NCBI RefSeq assembly: GCF_034347405.1
Contig: NZ_CP133778.1
Span: 2,542,001-2,606,000, forward strand
DNA length: 64,000 nucleotides
Direction: 5' to 3'
DNA from: Pseudomonas sp. CCC3.1
GTDB lineage: Bacteria > Pseudomonadota > Gammaproteobacteria > Pseudomonadales > Pseudomonadaceae
This document shows, one piece after another, positions 43,296-53,083 of this stretch. Numbering within the stretch: position 1 is the stretch's first letter; the number at the start of each line of letters is the position of its first letter. The position numbers and the translations under genes were made by a program. Under the pieces are notes generated by a model. That model made no database searches. It was not told the DNA's origin and worked only from the letters and a program-made list of their open reading frames with translations.

Positions 43296-44633
43296 ATGAA
43301 GAACTTTGCCAAGAGCACGGTTGCGGTCAGCTTTTGCCTGTTGATTCCCGGTATGGCCAGTGCTGCCAATCAGCCTTTCGAATACGACTCACCCTGGATG
43401 ACCGGCGACTGGGGCGGGGTGCGCAGTAATTGGCTGGACGACGGTGTTGATATTCAGCTGGGGTATACCGGTGAAATGGCAGCCAATGCACGTGGCGGCT
43501 ATGACAAGGAGCACACGGTGCGCTGGACCGAGCAATATGCGCTGGGTCTAAAGCTTGACCTGCAAAAAGCCTTGGGTTGGGAGAAAACCCAGTTTCAGCT
43601 CACGGTTACCGAGCGTGACGGACGCAACTTGACGAATGACCGGATAGCCGACCCGCGAGTCGGTGGCTATTCATCCTCCCAGGAAGTCTATGGCCGCGGC
43701 CAGACCTGGCGCCTGACCGAGATGTGGATGAGCAAGGCATGGCTGGACGGCGCGCTGGACATCAAGGCGGGCCGCTTTGATGAAGGCTCGGACTTCAACA
43801 CGTTCCCATGCGACTTTCAAAGCACGCCGTTCTGCGGTGCGCAGGCAGCAAACTGGATTGGCGATATTTGGTACAACTGGCCCGTCAGCCAGTGGGCCGT
43901 GCGCACGCGTTACCAGTTTGCTCCCGAGTGGTATGCGCAGATTGGGGTGTTTGAGCAGAACCCCTCGTATCTGGAAACGGGTAATGGCTTCAAGCTCAGC
44001 GGCAGTGGTACTCAAGGTGCGGTGATCCCTGTCGAATTGGTCTGGCGCCCGAAAATAAATGGGCTGGCAGGTGAGTATCGCCTCGGTTATTACAAGAGCA
44101 CCGCCAAGGCCGACGATGTTCGCGATGACATCAACGGCATTGCGCAACCGCTCTCCGGTGACGCGTTCAAACAACACTCCAGTCGCCATGGCTACTGGTT
44201 GGTGGCACAGCAGCAATTGACCGCGCGCGATAGTGATAGCCGTCGAGGCCTTTCGGTATTTGCCAACTTTACCTCTCACGACAAGGCGACCAGTCGAGTC
44301 GATCATTTCATCCAGGCAGGTCTCGTCTATAAAGGTCCGTTCGACAGCCGACCGCTGGATGACCTGGGCTTTGGCGTTGCCGAGGTTCACACCAACCCGG
44401 CTTACCGTGAGCGTGCGCGCTTGCAGAATGAGCAAAACGGCATCAGTGACTACGACAATCCGGCTTATCTACCGTTGCAGTACAACGAAATAAGCAGCGA
44501 GATTTACTACGGTTTTCACGTTACCCACTGGCTGACGGTGCGCCCGAACGTGCAATACGTGAAATACCCCGGTGGCGTGCGTGAAATCGATGCCGCAGTG
44601 ATCGCAGGCCTGAAAGTGCAGGCCAAGTTCTAG
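43296..44633 (+). CDS. OprB-family carbohydrate-selective porin
   Basis: A 445-residue outer-membrane porin. Signal peptide residues 1-23 (ending GMASA-AN). The OprB hallmark WMTGDWGGVRSNWLDDGVDI follows, then alternating barrel strands and an aromatic C-terminal end (AGLKVQAKF). OprB porins admit mono- and disaccharides. It starts the rightward operon with an AAGGAAACG site and is followed by a sugar-porter-type MFS protein, arguing that the substrate of the locus is a sugar, cyclitol or glycoside. Confidence 0.93.
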   Translation: MKNFAKSTVAVSFCLLIPGMASAANQPFEYDSPWMTGDWGGVRSNWLDDGVDIQLGYTGEMAANARGGYDKEHTVRWTEQYALGLKLDLQKALGWEKTQFQLTVTERDGRNLTNDRIADPRVGGYSSSQEVYGRGQTWRLTEMWMSKAWLDGALDIKAGRFDEGSDFNTFPCDFQSTPFCGAQAANWIGDIWYNWPVSQWAVRTRYQFAPEWYAQIGVFEQNPSYLETGNGFKLSGSGTQGAVIPVELVWRPKINGLAGEYRLGYYKSTAKADDVRDDINGIAQPLSGDAFKQHSSRHGYWLVAQQQLTARDSDSRRGLSVFANFTSHDKATSRVDHFIQAGLVYKGPFDSRPLDDLGFGVAEVHTNPAYRERARLQNEQNGISDYDNPAYLPLQYNEISSEIYYGFHVTHWLTVRPNVQYVKYPGGVREIDAAVIAGLKVQAKF

Positions 44634-44800
44634 AGCTTTGCACCCAGTTGAGTGGCGGGCCCGGCAAGGCTCGTCACCACCCCTTTCAGTTTTCCACCAG
44701 GAGGAAAACACATTTGCCAATCAGGCATTTGTTTTCCGATTCAATCGCAGTAGTCTCACCTCCACTGAGCGAACACATAAATTTAATAAAGGTTGACCTC

Positions 44801-46240
44801 ATGTCCAATCACCCAACCGCGGCGAGTGCGTCGTCGAAAATACTTTGGCGTATCGCGGCCATCACTACTATGGGCTCGTTGGCGTTCGGTTATGACACCG
44901 GAGTCATCTCCGGAGCCTTGCCTTTCATGGCGCTCGATGCCAGCCAGGGTGGCTTGGGATTGAATCCTGTATCCGAAGGTCTGGTGGCCTCGGCGCTGAT
45001 TTTTGGCGGTGCATTTGGTGCCTTGTTTGCGGGGCATTTGTCCGACCGCTATGGCCGCTTGGGCGTGCTTAAGGCGCTGGCAATATTGTTTGCACTGGGT
45101 GCGATAGGTACAGCTGTCGCGCCGACACTGTGGGTGATGGTTGCCACTCGCTTCATTCTGGGCATCGCTGTCGGCGGTGCATCCTCTACGGTTCCGGTTT
45201 TGATCGCCGAGCTGGCGGCGCCGCGTCATCGTGGGCGGCTAGTGTGTCAGAGCGAAGTCATGATTGTTTCCGGCCAATGCCTGGCTTACATCGCCAGTGC
45301 GAGTCTGGCGCACTTGTTCGACAGCCCGCTAACGTGGCGTTTTATGTTGGCTATTTCGCTGATCCCGGCCGTATTGCTCTATGTCGGTATGCGATTCGTA
45401 CCGGCATCGCCGCGCTGGCTAGTGGGTAAAGGTCGGGTTGATGAGGCAAAAGTCATTCTGGCAGGCATCCGCGATACGCAGGCCGAAGTGGACGGTGAGC
45501 TGAAAGAAATCGTCGAGCAATGTGCCAAGGAGCAACGTCATGGCGGTGGCCTCAGGGCTTTAAAGGAACCGTGGTTGCTGAAGTTGCTGGGCATCGGTAT
45601 CGCTTTGGGCTTCGTCCTGCAATTCACCGGGGTTAATGCCTTCATTTATTTCACGCCGATGATCCTCAAGGAAACAGGCATGGGCACCAATGCCGCGTTG
45701 GTTGCGACCATCGGCAACGGCGTGGTCTCGGTCATTGCTGCCTTGATCGGCATGTGGCTGATCAATCGCATGGGCCGTCGTTCGATGCTGCTCATGGGTT
45801 TGGTTGTGGTGGTGCTGGCGCAGATTTTCCTCGGCGTGGTGATCAACTTCATGCCGCACTCGCTGCTGCAAAGCTACATGGCGTTGACCGGTGTGCTGGT
45901 GTTCTTGTTCTTCATGCAGATGTGTATCGGCCCGGTGTACTGGTTGCTGATGTCTGAACTGTTCCCCAACCACGTGCGGGGTCTGATGAACGGGATTGCG
46001 GTCGGTGTGTTCTGGGTGTTCAACGCGATCGTCGCCTTCCTGTTTCCGGTGTTGCTGAGCGAGCTGGGGGGCATGACGTTCTTCCTCTTCGCGGTGATCA
46101 ATATCGGCTCGATTATCTTTTGCACCCTGTGGCTGCCAGAGACTAAGGGCATGACCCTGGAGCAGATTGAACAGTTCATGGAACAGCGTCTCAGCGGGCG
46201 TAAATGGCGAGCAGGTGAGCTCAGCGCCAACGCTTACTGA
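44801..46240 (+). CDS. MFS sugar/inositol transporter (sugar porter family)
   Basis: A 479-residue transporter with 12 hydrophobic helices. Sugar-porter signatures: FGYDTGVISGALPFM in helix 1, GHLSDRYGRLG between helices 2 and 3, PRHRGRLVCQSEVMIVSGQ, PASPRWLVGKGR before the central loop, GINAFIY-like GVNAFIYFTPMILKETG, and the terminal LPETKGMTLEQIEQ. Similar proteins carry glucose, xylose or myo-inositol. The start at 44801 is taken from conservation; ribosome-binding GG is weak. Second gene of the operon after the OprB porin. Confidence 0.92.
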   Translation: MSNHPTAASASSKILWRIAAITTMGSLAFGYDTGVISGALPFMALDASQGGLGLNPVSEGLVASALIFGGAFGALFAGHLSDRYGRLGVLKALAILFALGAIGTAVAPTLWVMVATRFILGIAVGGASSTVPVLIAELAAPRHRGRLVCQSEVMIVSGQCLAYIASASLAHLFDSPLTWRFMLAISLIPAVLLYVGMRFVPASPRWLVGKGRVDEAKVILAGIRDTQAEVDGELKEIVEQCAKEQRHGGGLRALKEPWLLKLLGIGIALGFVLQFTGVNAFIYFTPMILKETGMGTNAALVATIGNGVVSVIAALIGMWLINRMGRRSMLLMGLVVVVLAQIFLGVVINFMPHSLLQSYMALTGVLVFLFFMQMCIGPVYWLLMSELFPNHVRGLMNGIAVGVFWVFNAIVAFLFPVLLSELGGMTFFLFAVINIGSIIFCTLWLPETKGMTLEQIEQFMEQRLSGRKWRAGELSANAY

Positions 46241-46296
46241 ACAGACGGCAAGCTACGTACACCCGACTTAATAAAATTGTTCAAGGACATCACGCC

Positions 46297-47193
46297 ATGA
46301 CTGCGCACTTGGATACCGAGATCCCGGTTGGCGGGCTCTTCGAAGAAGAACGCTCTGCTGAAATCGTCAATGCCCGTATCAGCGACCAGGCCAACCCGCG
46401 TTTGCGTGAGGTGATGGCGGTACTGACCCGGCACTTGCATGCGGCGATCAAAGAAATCGAGCCCAGCCACGATGAATGGTTTACGGCCATCGAATTTTTG
46501 ACCCAGACCGGGCAAATGTGCACGGACTGGCGTCAGGAGTACATCCTGCTGTCGGACGTGGTAGGGGCCACCATGCTGGTGGATGCAATCAATCACCGTC
46601 GCCCCAAGGGCGCTACCCCCAACACCATCCTTGGCCCGTTCTACGTGGCCGATGCGCCACGTTACGAGAGCGGCGCCAACATCTGCCTGGACGGCAAGGG
46701 CGAGCCGACCCTGGTCAGCGGTCGGGTACTTGATATCGCCGGAAATCCCATCGCCGGAGCGACGCTAGACATCTGGCAAACCAACGATGACGGCTTCTAC
46801 GACGTGCAGCAAAAAGGCCTGCAGCCAGACTACAACCTGCGCGGGTTGTTTACCTCGGATGCTGACGGCTACTACGCCTTTCGTACGGTCAAACCTCGGC
46901 ATTACCCGATCCCGGCCGATGGCCCGGTGGGCAAGCTGCTGGGCGAGCTGGGACGCCACCCTCATCGCGCTGCGCATTTGCACTTTATCGTGACGGCCCC
47001 GGGTTTCGATCAAGTCATCACCCACATCTTTACCCCGGATTGCCCGTACTTGCACGAAGACACCGTGTTCGGCGTCAAGAAGGAGCTGATCGCTGAGTTC
47101 ACCACACAAACTGACGTGGTCACCGCCCAGCGTTATGACTTGCAAGTACCGTTTTTGGCCGTTAATTGGGACTTTGTCCTGAACCCGAACTGA
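46297..47193 (+). CDS. Hydroxyquinol 1,2-dioxygenase (intradiol type)
   Basis: A 298-residue intradiol ring-cleavage dioxygenase with all four iron ligands: Tyr in LGPFYVADAP, Tyr in PDYNLRGLF, and two His in HRAAHLHFIV. The WQTNDDGFYDVQ and HYPIPADGPVGKLL motifs and the N-terminal helical domain (EPSHDEWFTAIEFLTQTGQM) match hydroxyquinol and chlorocatechol 1,2-dioxygenases. It cleaves 1,2,4-trihydroxybenzene to maleylacetate, the substrate of the reductase at 39.6 kb. It lies inside an operon of sugar-type genes with an AAGGA site; no hydroxylase that would make hydroxyquinol is nearby. Confidence 0.92.
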   Translation: MTAHLDTEIPVGGLFEEERSAEIVNARISDQANPRLREVMAVLTRHLHAAIKEIEPSHDEWFTAIEFLTQTGQMCTDWRQEYILLSDVVGATMLVDAINHRRPKGATPNTILGPFYVADAPRYESGANICLDGKGEPTLVSGRVLDIAGNPIAGATLDIWQTNDDGFYDVQQKGLQPDYNLRGLFTSDADGYYAFRTVKPRHYPIPADGPVGKLLGELGRHPHRAAHLHFIVTAPGFDQVITHIFTPDCPYLHEDTVFGVKKELIAEFTTQTDVVTAQRYDLQVPFLAVNWDFVLNPN

Positions 47194-47236
47194 TGCATCG
47201 AACCTTCGTATTCAACTCTCCACAAAAGTGATCGTC

Positions 47237-48109
47237 ATGCCTGACAAATCTGTTGAATTACTGGCTGCTTACTGGACCCTTGCGGGTGATACCTACCCGG
47301 GTGCGCCTTGCGAGATCAGCCCATTTTCGCTGCAATCGCGAGCTGAAGCGGCAGCCAGGGCCGGCTGGCGCGGTATGGGCCTGGTACATGCCGATCTGGT
47401 TCACAACGTCGCCAAGTTGGGCCTCTCCACGGTGCGCAGTATTTTTCAGGACAACGGCATCAAACACCTGGAAGTCGAGTTTCTGACCGACTGGCACCTG
47501 GATGGCCCGCTGCGTGCGGCTTCGGACAAGGTGCGCGACGAGTTACTGGATATTGCCGCCGAACTGGGCGCTCGCAGCCTCAAGGTCGCGGGTGGATTGT
47601 TTGAACAAGGCCCTCCCGATGTACCGCGCATGCGTGAGGCTTTTGCAGTCCTGTGCGACCGGGCAAAGCCCAGCGGTGTCAACGTGGTCATTGAGTTCTT
47701 GCCGTTTTCCAGCGTAAACACCATTGATCGGGCCATTGCTGTTGCCGATGGCGTGCGCCCCAACGGCGGCCTGCTCGTGGACACCTGGCATGTGGCGCGC
47801 GGCGGCATGAGCTTCGACGAAATCGCCAAGCTCCCGCTGGAGCTGATCAAGTCCATTGAGCTGGACGATGCCAGCTCCACCATTGTCGGGTCGTTGCTGA
47901 ACGACTCGACCCATCATCGCAAGTTATGCGGCGAAGGCGATCTGGATGTGCCTGCGTTCATCCAGCACGTTGTCAATGTGGGTTATCGCGGGCCGTGGGG
48001 CGTGGAGCTGATCAGCGCCGAACTGCGCAAGCTGCCGTTGGATGTCGCTGCCAAAAGAGCCTTCGAAACGACCATGGCGCAATTTGAAAACATCAAATTT
48101 CCGGCTTGA
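47237..48109 (+). CDS. Sugar phosphate isomerase/epimerase-family TIM barrel
   Basis: A 290-residue xylose-isomerase-like TIM-barrel protein. Probable metal ligands are Glu in VVIEFLPFSSVNT, Asp and His in LLVDTWHVARGG, and Glu in WGVELISAE, matching the usual divalent-metal site. It is neither clearly IolE nor IolI by motif. Relatives include epimerases, dehydratases and the catalytic subunit of 3-oxo-glycoside C-deglycosidases (DgpC/CarC type). The ATG at 47237 is used; a GTG 9 bases earlier is open and neither has a strong ribosome site. It is followed by two Gfo/Idh/MocA dehydrogenases, so it may act on a keto-sugar or keto-cyclitol. Confidence 0.88.
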   Translation: MPDKSVELLAAYWTLAGDTYPGAPCEISPFSLQSRAEAAARAGWRGMGLVHADLVHNVAKLGLSTVRSIFQDNGIKHLEVEFLTDWHLDGPLRAASDKVRDELLDIAAELGARSLKVAGGLFEQGPPDVPRMREAFAVLCDRAKPSGVNVVIEFLPFSSVNTIDRAIAVADGVRPNGGLLVDTWHVARGGMSFDEIAKLPLELIKSIELDDASSTIVGSLLNDSTHHRKLCGEGDLDVPAFIQHVVNVGYRGPWGVELISAELRKLPLDVAAKRAFETTMAQFENIKFPA

Positions 48110-48178
48110 TACACGGCTTTCACCTAACAAATTCCTTGGCTACAACAACGAACAATAGCGTTTTCAGGAGAGATAAAA

Positions 48179-49174
48179 ATGGTAGGTATCGCAGTTCTTG
48201 GCGCCGGTCGAATCGGCAAAATTCACGCTGCCAACGTGGCAGCCAGCAAGTTCGCCACCCTGGTGGTTGTCGCCGACCCATTCGCTGATGCCGCTGCAAG
48301 GCTGGCCGACGAACTCAGCGCTGAAGCCATGACCGACTGCGAAGCCGCGATTGACCGTGCCGATGTCGACGCCATCGTGATTGGCACCCCGACTCACACC
48401 CACATCAACCTCATGTTGCGGGCCGTGCGTCAGGGCAAGGCCGTGTTGTGCGAAAAGCCGATTGACCTGGACATGGTCAAGAGTCTGGCCGCAGTGGAAG
48501 AAGTTGAGCGCCTGAACGGTCGCGTCATGTTGGCCTTTAACCGTCGCTTCGAAACCACCTTTGCCCAAATGCGTGCCGCCATCGAGGCGGGCGATATCGG
48601 TGAAGTTCGCCAAGTGATTATCACCAGCCGCGATCCCGGGCTGGCGCCGGAAGACTACATCGAGCATTCGGGGGGGATTTTCCGCGACATGACCATTCAT
48701 GACCTGGATATCGGTCGCTGGTTGCTGGGCGAAGAACCGGTCGAACTGACGGCCATTGGCAGCCGCCTGATCGATCCGGCGTTGATGGAAAAGTACGACG
48801 ATTACGACACCGCGATGGTGCAGATGCAAACAGCCTCCGGCAAACAGTGCCACATCAACAATTGCCGTCAGGCGGTCTACGGCTATGACCAGCGTATTGA
48901 AGTGTTCGGCTCTACCGGCATGCTGCAAATGGACAACCTGCGACCCACCACGATCCGTCGCTGGAATCAGGATGTGACTGATGCGCGCGAGCCGCTGCTG
49001 AACTTCTTCCTCGAGCGCTACCAGCAAGCTTACAAGTCGGAACTGGACGCTTATATCGATGCACTGGTGCACAAAAAGCCGATGCCGACCACCGTACAGG
49101 ACGGGCTCAAGGCGTTGCAGTTGGCCGATGCCGCCGTAGAGTCGGTCAAGACCGGACGTGCTGTCAGGCTCTGA
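48179..49174 (+). CDS. Gfo/Idh/MocA-family dehydrogenase, inositol 2-dehydrogenase-like
   Basis: A 331-residue NAD-dependent oxidoreductase. NAD-binding start VGIAVLGAGRIGKIHAANVA, catalytic-Lys motif VLCEKPIDLDMV, and the IolG-like block GGIFRDMTIHDLDIGRWLLG with the catalytic Asp and His. It would oxidise a ring hydroxyl of a sugar or inositol to a ketone. Strong ribosome site (CAGGAGAG). First of two adjacent family members. Confidence 0.92.
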   Translation: MVGIAVLGAGRIGKIHAANVAASKFATLVVVADPFADAAARLADELSAEAMTDCEAAIDRADVDAIVIGTPTHTHINLMLRAVRQGKAVLCEKPIDLDMVKSLAAVEEVERLNGRVMLAFNRRFETTFAQMRAAIEAGDIGEVRQVIITSRDPGLAPEDYIEHSGGIFRDMTIHDLDIGRWLLGEEPVELTAIGSRLIDPALMEKYDDYDTAMVQMQTASGKQCHINNCRQAVYGYDQRIEVFGSTGMLQMDNLRPTTIRRWNQDVTDAREPLLNFFLERYQQAYKSELDAYIDALVHKKPMPTTVQDGLKALQLADAAVESVKTGRAVRL

Positions 49175-49224
49175 CGCTGCCTCGTTGATTCGCAAGTCTG
49201 GCCCAGAACACCAGGAGAACCGTT

Positions 49225-50316
49225 ATGTCCTACACACTTGAGAGTGGCACCACCATTGGCGTGGCTTGCCTGGGTATCACTCACCCGCACACGTCGGGTC
49301 GGGTAAAAGCGTTCAAGCGCATGGCCGATGTGCAGTTTTTGGGCGCCTACGATGACAGTCCTTTACTCGAGCCGTTCTGTGATGCGTTGGGCCTGCAGGC
49401 CCGTAGCATGGAAGAAATACTGGCAGACCCTAAGGTGCATGTGGTGCTGGTGCACCCCAAAAGCTACCTGATGGCCGAGTGGACGATTGCAGCACTTGAG
49501 GCCGGCAAGGCGGTGCTCTGCGAGAAGCCAGCAGGTCGTGGTACTCAGGACACCCAGCGAATTGTCGACGCGGTCGAGCGCACCGGAGGTCTGTTTCAGG
49601 TCGGCTACTGCTGGCGCTATGCCCCGTCGGTAGAAAAAATGCAGCAAGTGCTGCAAAGCGGTGAAATCGGCAAAGTGCTGCAAGTTCGCGCCCACGCCGG
49701 TTGTTCCCACGATGAAGCCGATACTAACCACATGAAACAGCCGGGTGACCGTGGTGGCGCTTTCTACGTGATCGGCTGCCACACCATTGACCGGATCCTG
49801 CTGCATTTTGGCAAACCGCGTTCAGTCAATGCACGGATCAGCAAGTTCGCGGGGCAGATGAGCGAGTCGGCCCGTGAAGACGCAGTGGGTGCGGTACTCA
49901 ACTACGACGACAAGTTGATCACCATCGACTTCATGTCCTGGGATCCAATGCCCTGGACCGAGAGCTGGGACATCACGGCCTACGGCACGCATGGCGTGAT
50001 GCATTCCACGCCGATGCCCGCATCGTACAAGCTCTACCACGATGGCAAAAATGGTCACCAGCAAGGTTGGACTCACTGGAACGAGAACAGCTTTCCGGAA
50101 ATCTGGGCTGTACGCAAAACGGTGTACTCCCCGGAAATCGCCGAAATCGGCAACCCTGTGTACTTTGACCGTGAGGCCGCAGTGTTCACCCAGTCGCTGC
50201 GCACCGGTAGCGCCTCCACAGTGCCTGCCACACAGGCGCATGACATCAACGTGATCCTCGAAGCCCTGTTCGAGTCCGCTGATGCGAATGGCCAGGAAGT
50301 ACTCCTGGCGTTGTAG
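49225..50316 (+). CDS. Gfo/Idh/MocA-family oxidoreductase
   Basis: A 363-residue second family member, distinct in sequence from the first. NAD site VACLGITHPHTSGRVKAFKR (the glycine motif is modified to GITHPHTSG), catalytic Lys in VLCEKPAGRGTQDT, and the substrate-site GGAFYVIGCHTIDRILLHFG with Cys-His-Asp. The altered dinucleotide loop hints at different cofactor binding. With the first enzyme and the TIM-barrel protein it could oxidise and rearrange a sugar or cyclitol. Strong AGGAG site. Confidence 0.9.
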   Translation: MSYTLESGTTIGVACLGITHPHTSGRVKAFKRMADVQFLGAYDDSPLLEPFCDALGLQARSMEEILADPKVHVVLVHPKSYLMAEWTIAALEAGKAVLCEKPAGRGTQDTQRIVDAVERTGGLFQVGYCWRYAPSVEKMQQVLQSGEIGKVLQVRAHAGCSHDEADTNHMKQPGDRGGAFYVIGCHTIDRILLHFGKPRSVNARISKFAGQMSESAREDAVGAVLNYDDKLITIDFMSWDPMPWTESWDITAYGTHGVMHSTPMPASYKLYHDGKNGHQQGWTHWNENSFPEIWAVRKTVYSPEIAEIGNPVYFDREAAVFTQSLRTGSASTVPATQAHDINVILEALFESADANGQEVLLAL

Positions 50317-50423
50317 ACACCCGCAGTTCTGGTACGCGAAGTGCCCCGATCGGCTCAGTTAACGGAGCCGAGAGGGATGCTGCGTCTCTGAAAAAAGACA
50401 ACAACAATAAATGAGAGGACGTT

Positions 50424-51494
50424 ATGCACACGATCATCAAGCTTGCTGCAGCCGTGGTACTGGGTTTGGCCGTCAGTGCCTGCTCCAAGAACGAGGCCAG
50501 TGACAAAGGCACCATTGGTATCGCTATGCCCTCCAAAACCGAGGCGCGCTGGGTGTCCGATGGCAAGAGTATCGTCGACTCGCTGAAAAAACTGGGTTAT
50601 GACACTGACCTGCAATATGCCCAGTACGAGGCTCCGACTCAGCTTTCACAAATCGAAAACATGATGGTCAAGGGCATCAAGGGCCTGATCGTAGCGCCGA
50701 TTGACGGCACCACGATGGCCGACGTGCTCAAGCAGGCTCGGGAGAAGGGGATCAAGGTCATCTCCTATGACCGTCTGATTCGCAACTCCAAGGACTTCGA
50801 TTATTACGTCACGTTCGACAATTACCGCACCGGGGTATTGCAGGGTGAGTCGATCGTCGAGTCGCTGGAACTCAAGCAAGGCAAAGGTCCGTACAACCTG
50901 GAAATCTTTGCCGGTTCGACCGATGACAACAACGCTCATGTGGTGTACGCCGGCGTGATGTCGCAAATCAAGCCTTACATCGACAGCGGCAAGTTGGTGG
51001 TGCGCAGCGGCCAGCAAGCCATGGACAAGGTGGCCACCCCTAATTGGGACGGTGCCTTGGCCCAGTCGCGCATGGACAACTTGCTGAGTGCCTTCTACAG
51101 CACCGCTCACCTGGATGCAGTGCTGGCCATGAACGACCAGATTGCCAATGGTGTGGTGTCATCCCTGCGTGGCGTGGGCTATGGCAGTGGCAAGTCAGCG
51201 ATGCCAATCGTCACCGGTCAGGATGCGGAGATCTCCAGCATCAAGTCGATCATCCGGGGGGATCAAACCTCGACAATCTTCAAGGATACCCGCGCGCTGG
51301 CTGAAGCGGCGGCACACATGATGGACGCCGAACTGAGCGCCAAACCGGTGACCGTCAACGACACCACGTCCTATGACAACGGATCGATGATCGTGCCCAC
51401 CCAGTTACTGACCCCGCAACTGGTTGATAGCAAAAACTGGCAGAAAGTCCTGGTTGACGAGACAGGCTTCTACACCCTTGAGCAGTTGCGCTAG
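50424..51494 (+). CDS. Sugar ABC transporter substrate-binding protein (ChvE/XylF-like)
   Basis: A 356-residue periplasmic binding protein of the type 1 sugar family. A lipobox (LAVSACSK) makes it a probable lipoprotein anchored at Cys20, unlike soluble ChvE. The two-lobed fold is seen in IGIAMPSKTEARWVSDGKSI, GLIVAPIDGTTMADVL, VISYDRLIRNSKDFDYYVTF and LDAVLAMNDQIANGVVSSL. It is followed by a matching ATPase and permease, so it delivers a sugar or related polyol. Confidence 0.92.
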   Translation: MHTIIKLAAAVVLGLAVSACSKNEASDKGTIGIAMPSKTEARWVSDGKSIVDSLKKLGYDTDLQYAQYEAPTQLSQIENMMVKGIKGLIVAPIDGTTMADVLKQAREKGIKVISYDRLIRNSKDFDYYVTFDNYRTGVLQGESIVESLELKQGKGPYNLEIFAGSTDDNNAHVVYAGVMSQIKPYIDSGKLVVRSGQQAMDKVATPNWDGALAQSRMDNLLSAFYSTAHLDAVLAMNDQIANGVVSSLRGVGYGSGKSAMPIVTGQDAEISSIKSIIRGDQTSTIFKDTRALAEAAAHMMDAELSAKPVTVNDTTSYDNGSMIVPTQLLTPQLVDSKNWQKVLVDETGFYTLEQLR

Positions 51495-51547
51495 TTGATT
51501 GAGCCGTCGGCGGTGAGTGTGGAAGTCCGTCTGGCAGGAGAGAGAAA

Positions 51548-53083
51548 ATGAGCAAAACGATTCTCGACATGCGCAACATCCGCAAGTGCTTCGGCCCGGT
51601 CAAGGCCCTGAGCGGGGTCCACTTGAAAGTGGGGGATGGGGAGATCCACGCCATTTGTGGCGAAAACGGTGCCGGGAAATCAACGCTGATGAAAATCCTC
51701 AGCGGGGTTTATCCCGATGGCAGTTTCGACGGCGAAATCCACTTCGATGGATCGCCCCGAACATTTCAGGGCTTGCGCGACAGCGAGGCGCTGGGGATCT
51801 GCATCATTCACCAGGAACTGGCGCTGGTGCCGATGCTGTCGATCACCGAGAACCTTTTTCTGGGCAATGAGATCTCTCGTTTCGGGGTTATCGACTGGAA
51901 TCAGGCTCACCGGCGGGCGCGTGAGTTGCTGGCCCGGGTTGGCCTCAATGTTCAACCGCAAACGCTGGTGGGCAAGCTCGGCATTGGCCAGCAGCAATTA
52001 GTGGAGATTGCCAAGGCGCTGGCCAAGGACGTGCGCATGCTGATCCTTGATGAACCGACGGCCAGTCTGAACGAAAAGGACAGCGATACGTTGCTCAATC
52101 TGATGCTGGAGCTGAAGAGTCGAGGCATTACATCGATCATCATTTCTCACAAACTCAACGAAATTGGCCGGGTCGCCGACGAAATCACCGTGATCCGTGA
52201 CGGCGCTACTGTCGATGTCATTGATTGCCGTACCGCAGGCATCGATGAGGGGCGGGTCGTGCGTTCCATGGTCGGTCGGGAGTTGTCGGATCGCTACCCC
52301 ACACGGGTGCCTGATATTGGCGAAACCTTGTTCGAGGTTCAGAACTGGTCTGTGGGCGATCCGGAGCGTCCCGAGCGTGACCGAATCCGCAACATCAACT
52401 TCCATGTTCGACGTGGCGAGGTGGTCGGGATCGCCGGCCTGATGGGGGCTGGCCGTACCGAGTTTGCCATGAGCGTTTTCGGTCGATCCTACGGCGTGAA
52501 TATTCGCGGTAAAGCGCACTTGGAAGGACGAGAGGTTGACCTGGGCTCCGTACGCAAAGCCATCGATCAAGGTCTTGCGTATGCCACCGAAGACCGCAAG
52601 GGTGCCGGATTGGTGCTGGGGGAGAGCATCACGCGCAACACTTCCATGGCCAATTTGAGCGCAGTGTCCAAACGCTGGGTGATGAATGAGCTTTCAGAGA
52701 CGGCGGTGGCTGTCGACTACCGGTCTCGCTTGCGGATTCGCAGCGCGGACGTTGCCCAGTCGGTGGAAAAACTCTCGGGCGGCAACCAGCAAAAAGTCGT
52801 GTTGGGCAAATGGCTTTTTTCTGACCCCAAAGTACTGATCCTCGATGAGCCTACCCGCGGTATCGACGTGGGCGCCAAATACGAGATCTACGGGGTGGTC
52901 AATCAAGTGGTCAGCGAGGGGCGAGGGGTGGTGATGATTTCTTCGGAAATGCCCGAATTACTCGGTACCTGTGACCGTATCTATGTGATGAACGAAGGCC
53001 GTTTTGTGGGCGAGTTTCCGATCGCCGAGGCATCGCAGGAAAAAATCATGCACGCAATCATGAAAAATGAGGTGATCCAGTGA
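51548..53083 (+). CDS. Sugar ABC transporter ATP-binding protein (GguA/XylG-like)
   Basis: A 511-residue duplicated ATPase. First half: Walker A GENGAGKST, signature LGIGQQQLVEIAKAL, Walker B MLILDEPTASLNEKD. Second half: degenerate Walker A GLMGAGRTE (normal for this family), signature LSGGNQQKVVLGKWL, Walker B VLILDEPTRGIDVGAK. It overlaps the permease gene by 4 bases. It powers uptake through the ChvE-like/GguB-like partners. Confidence 0.94.
   Translation: MSKTILDMRNIRKCFGPVKALSGVHLKVGDGEIHAICGENGAGKSTLMKILSGVYPDGSFDGEIHFDGSPRTFQGLRDSEALGICIIHQELALVPMLSITENLFLGNEISRFGVIDWNQAHRRARELLARVGLNVQPQTLVGKLGIGQQQLVEIAKALAKDVRMLILDEPTASLNEKDSDTLLNLMLELKSRGITSIIISHKLNEIGRVADEITVIRDGATVDVIDCRTAGIDEGRVVRSMVGRELSDRYPTRVPDIGETLFEVQNWSVGDPERPERDRIRNINFHVRRGEVVGIAGLMGAGRTEFAMSVFGRSYGVNIRGKAHLEGREVDLGSVRKAIDQGLAYATEDRKGAGLVLGESITRNTSMANLSAVSKRWVMNELSETAVAVDYRSRLRIRSADVAQSVEKLSGGNQQKVVLGKWLFSDPKVLILDEPTRGIDVGAKYEIYGVVNQVVSEGRGVVMISSEMPELLGTCDRIYVMNEGRFVGEFPIAEASQEKIMHAIMKNEVIQ

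Noticed and set aside
47237..48109. Calling this gene iolE or iolI and the locus a standard inositol operon
   Set aside because: The IolE/IolI motifs are not evident and iolB, iolC and iolD are absent; the ring-cleavage genes do not belong to the inositol pathway.
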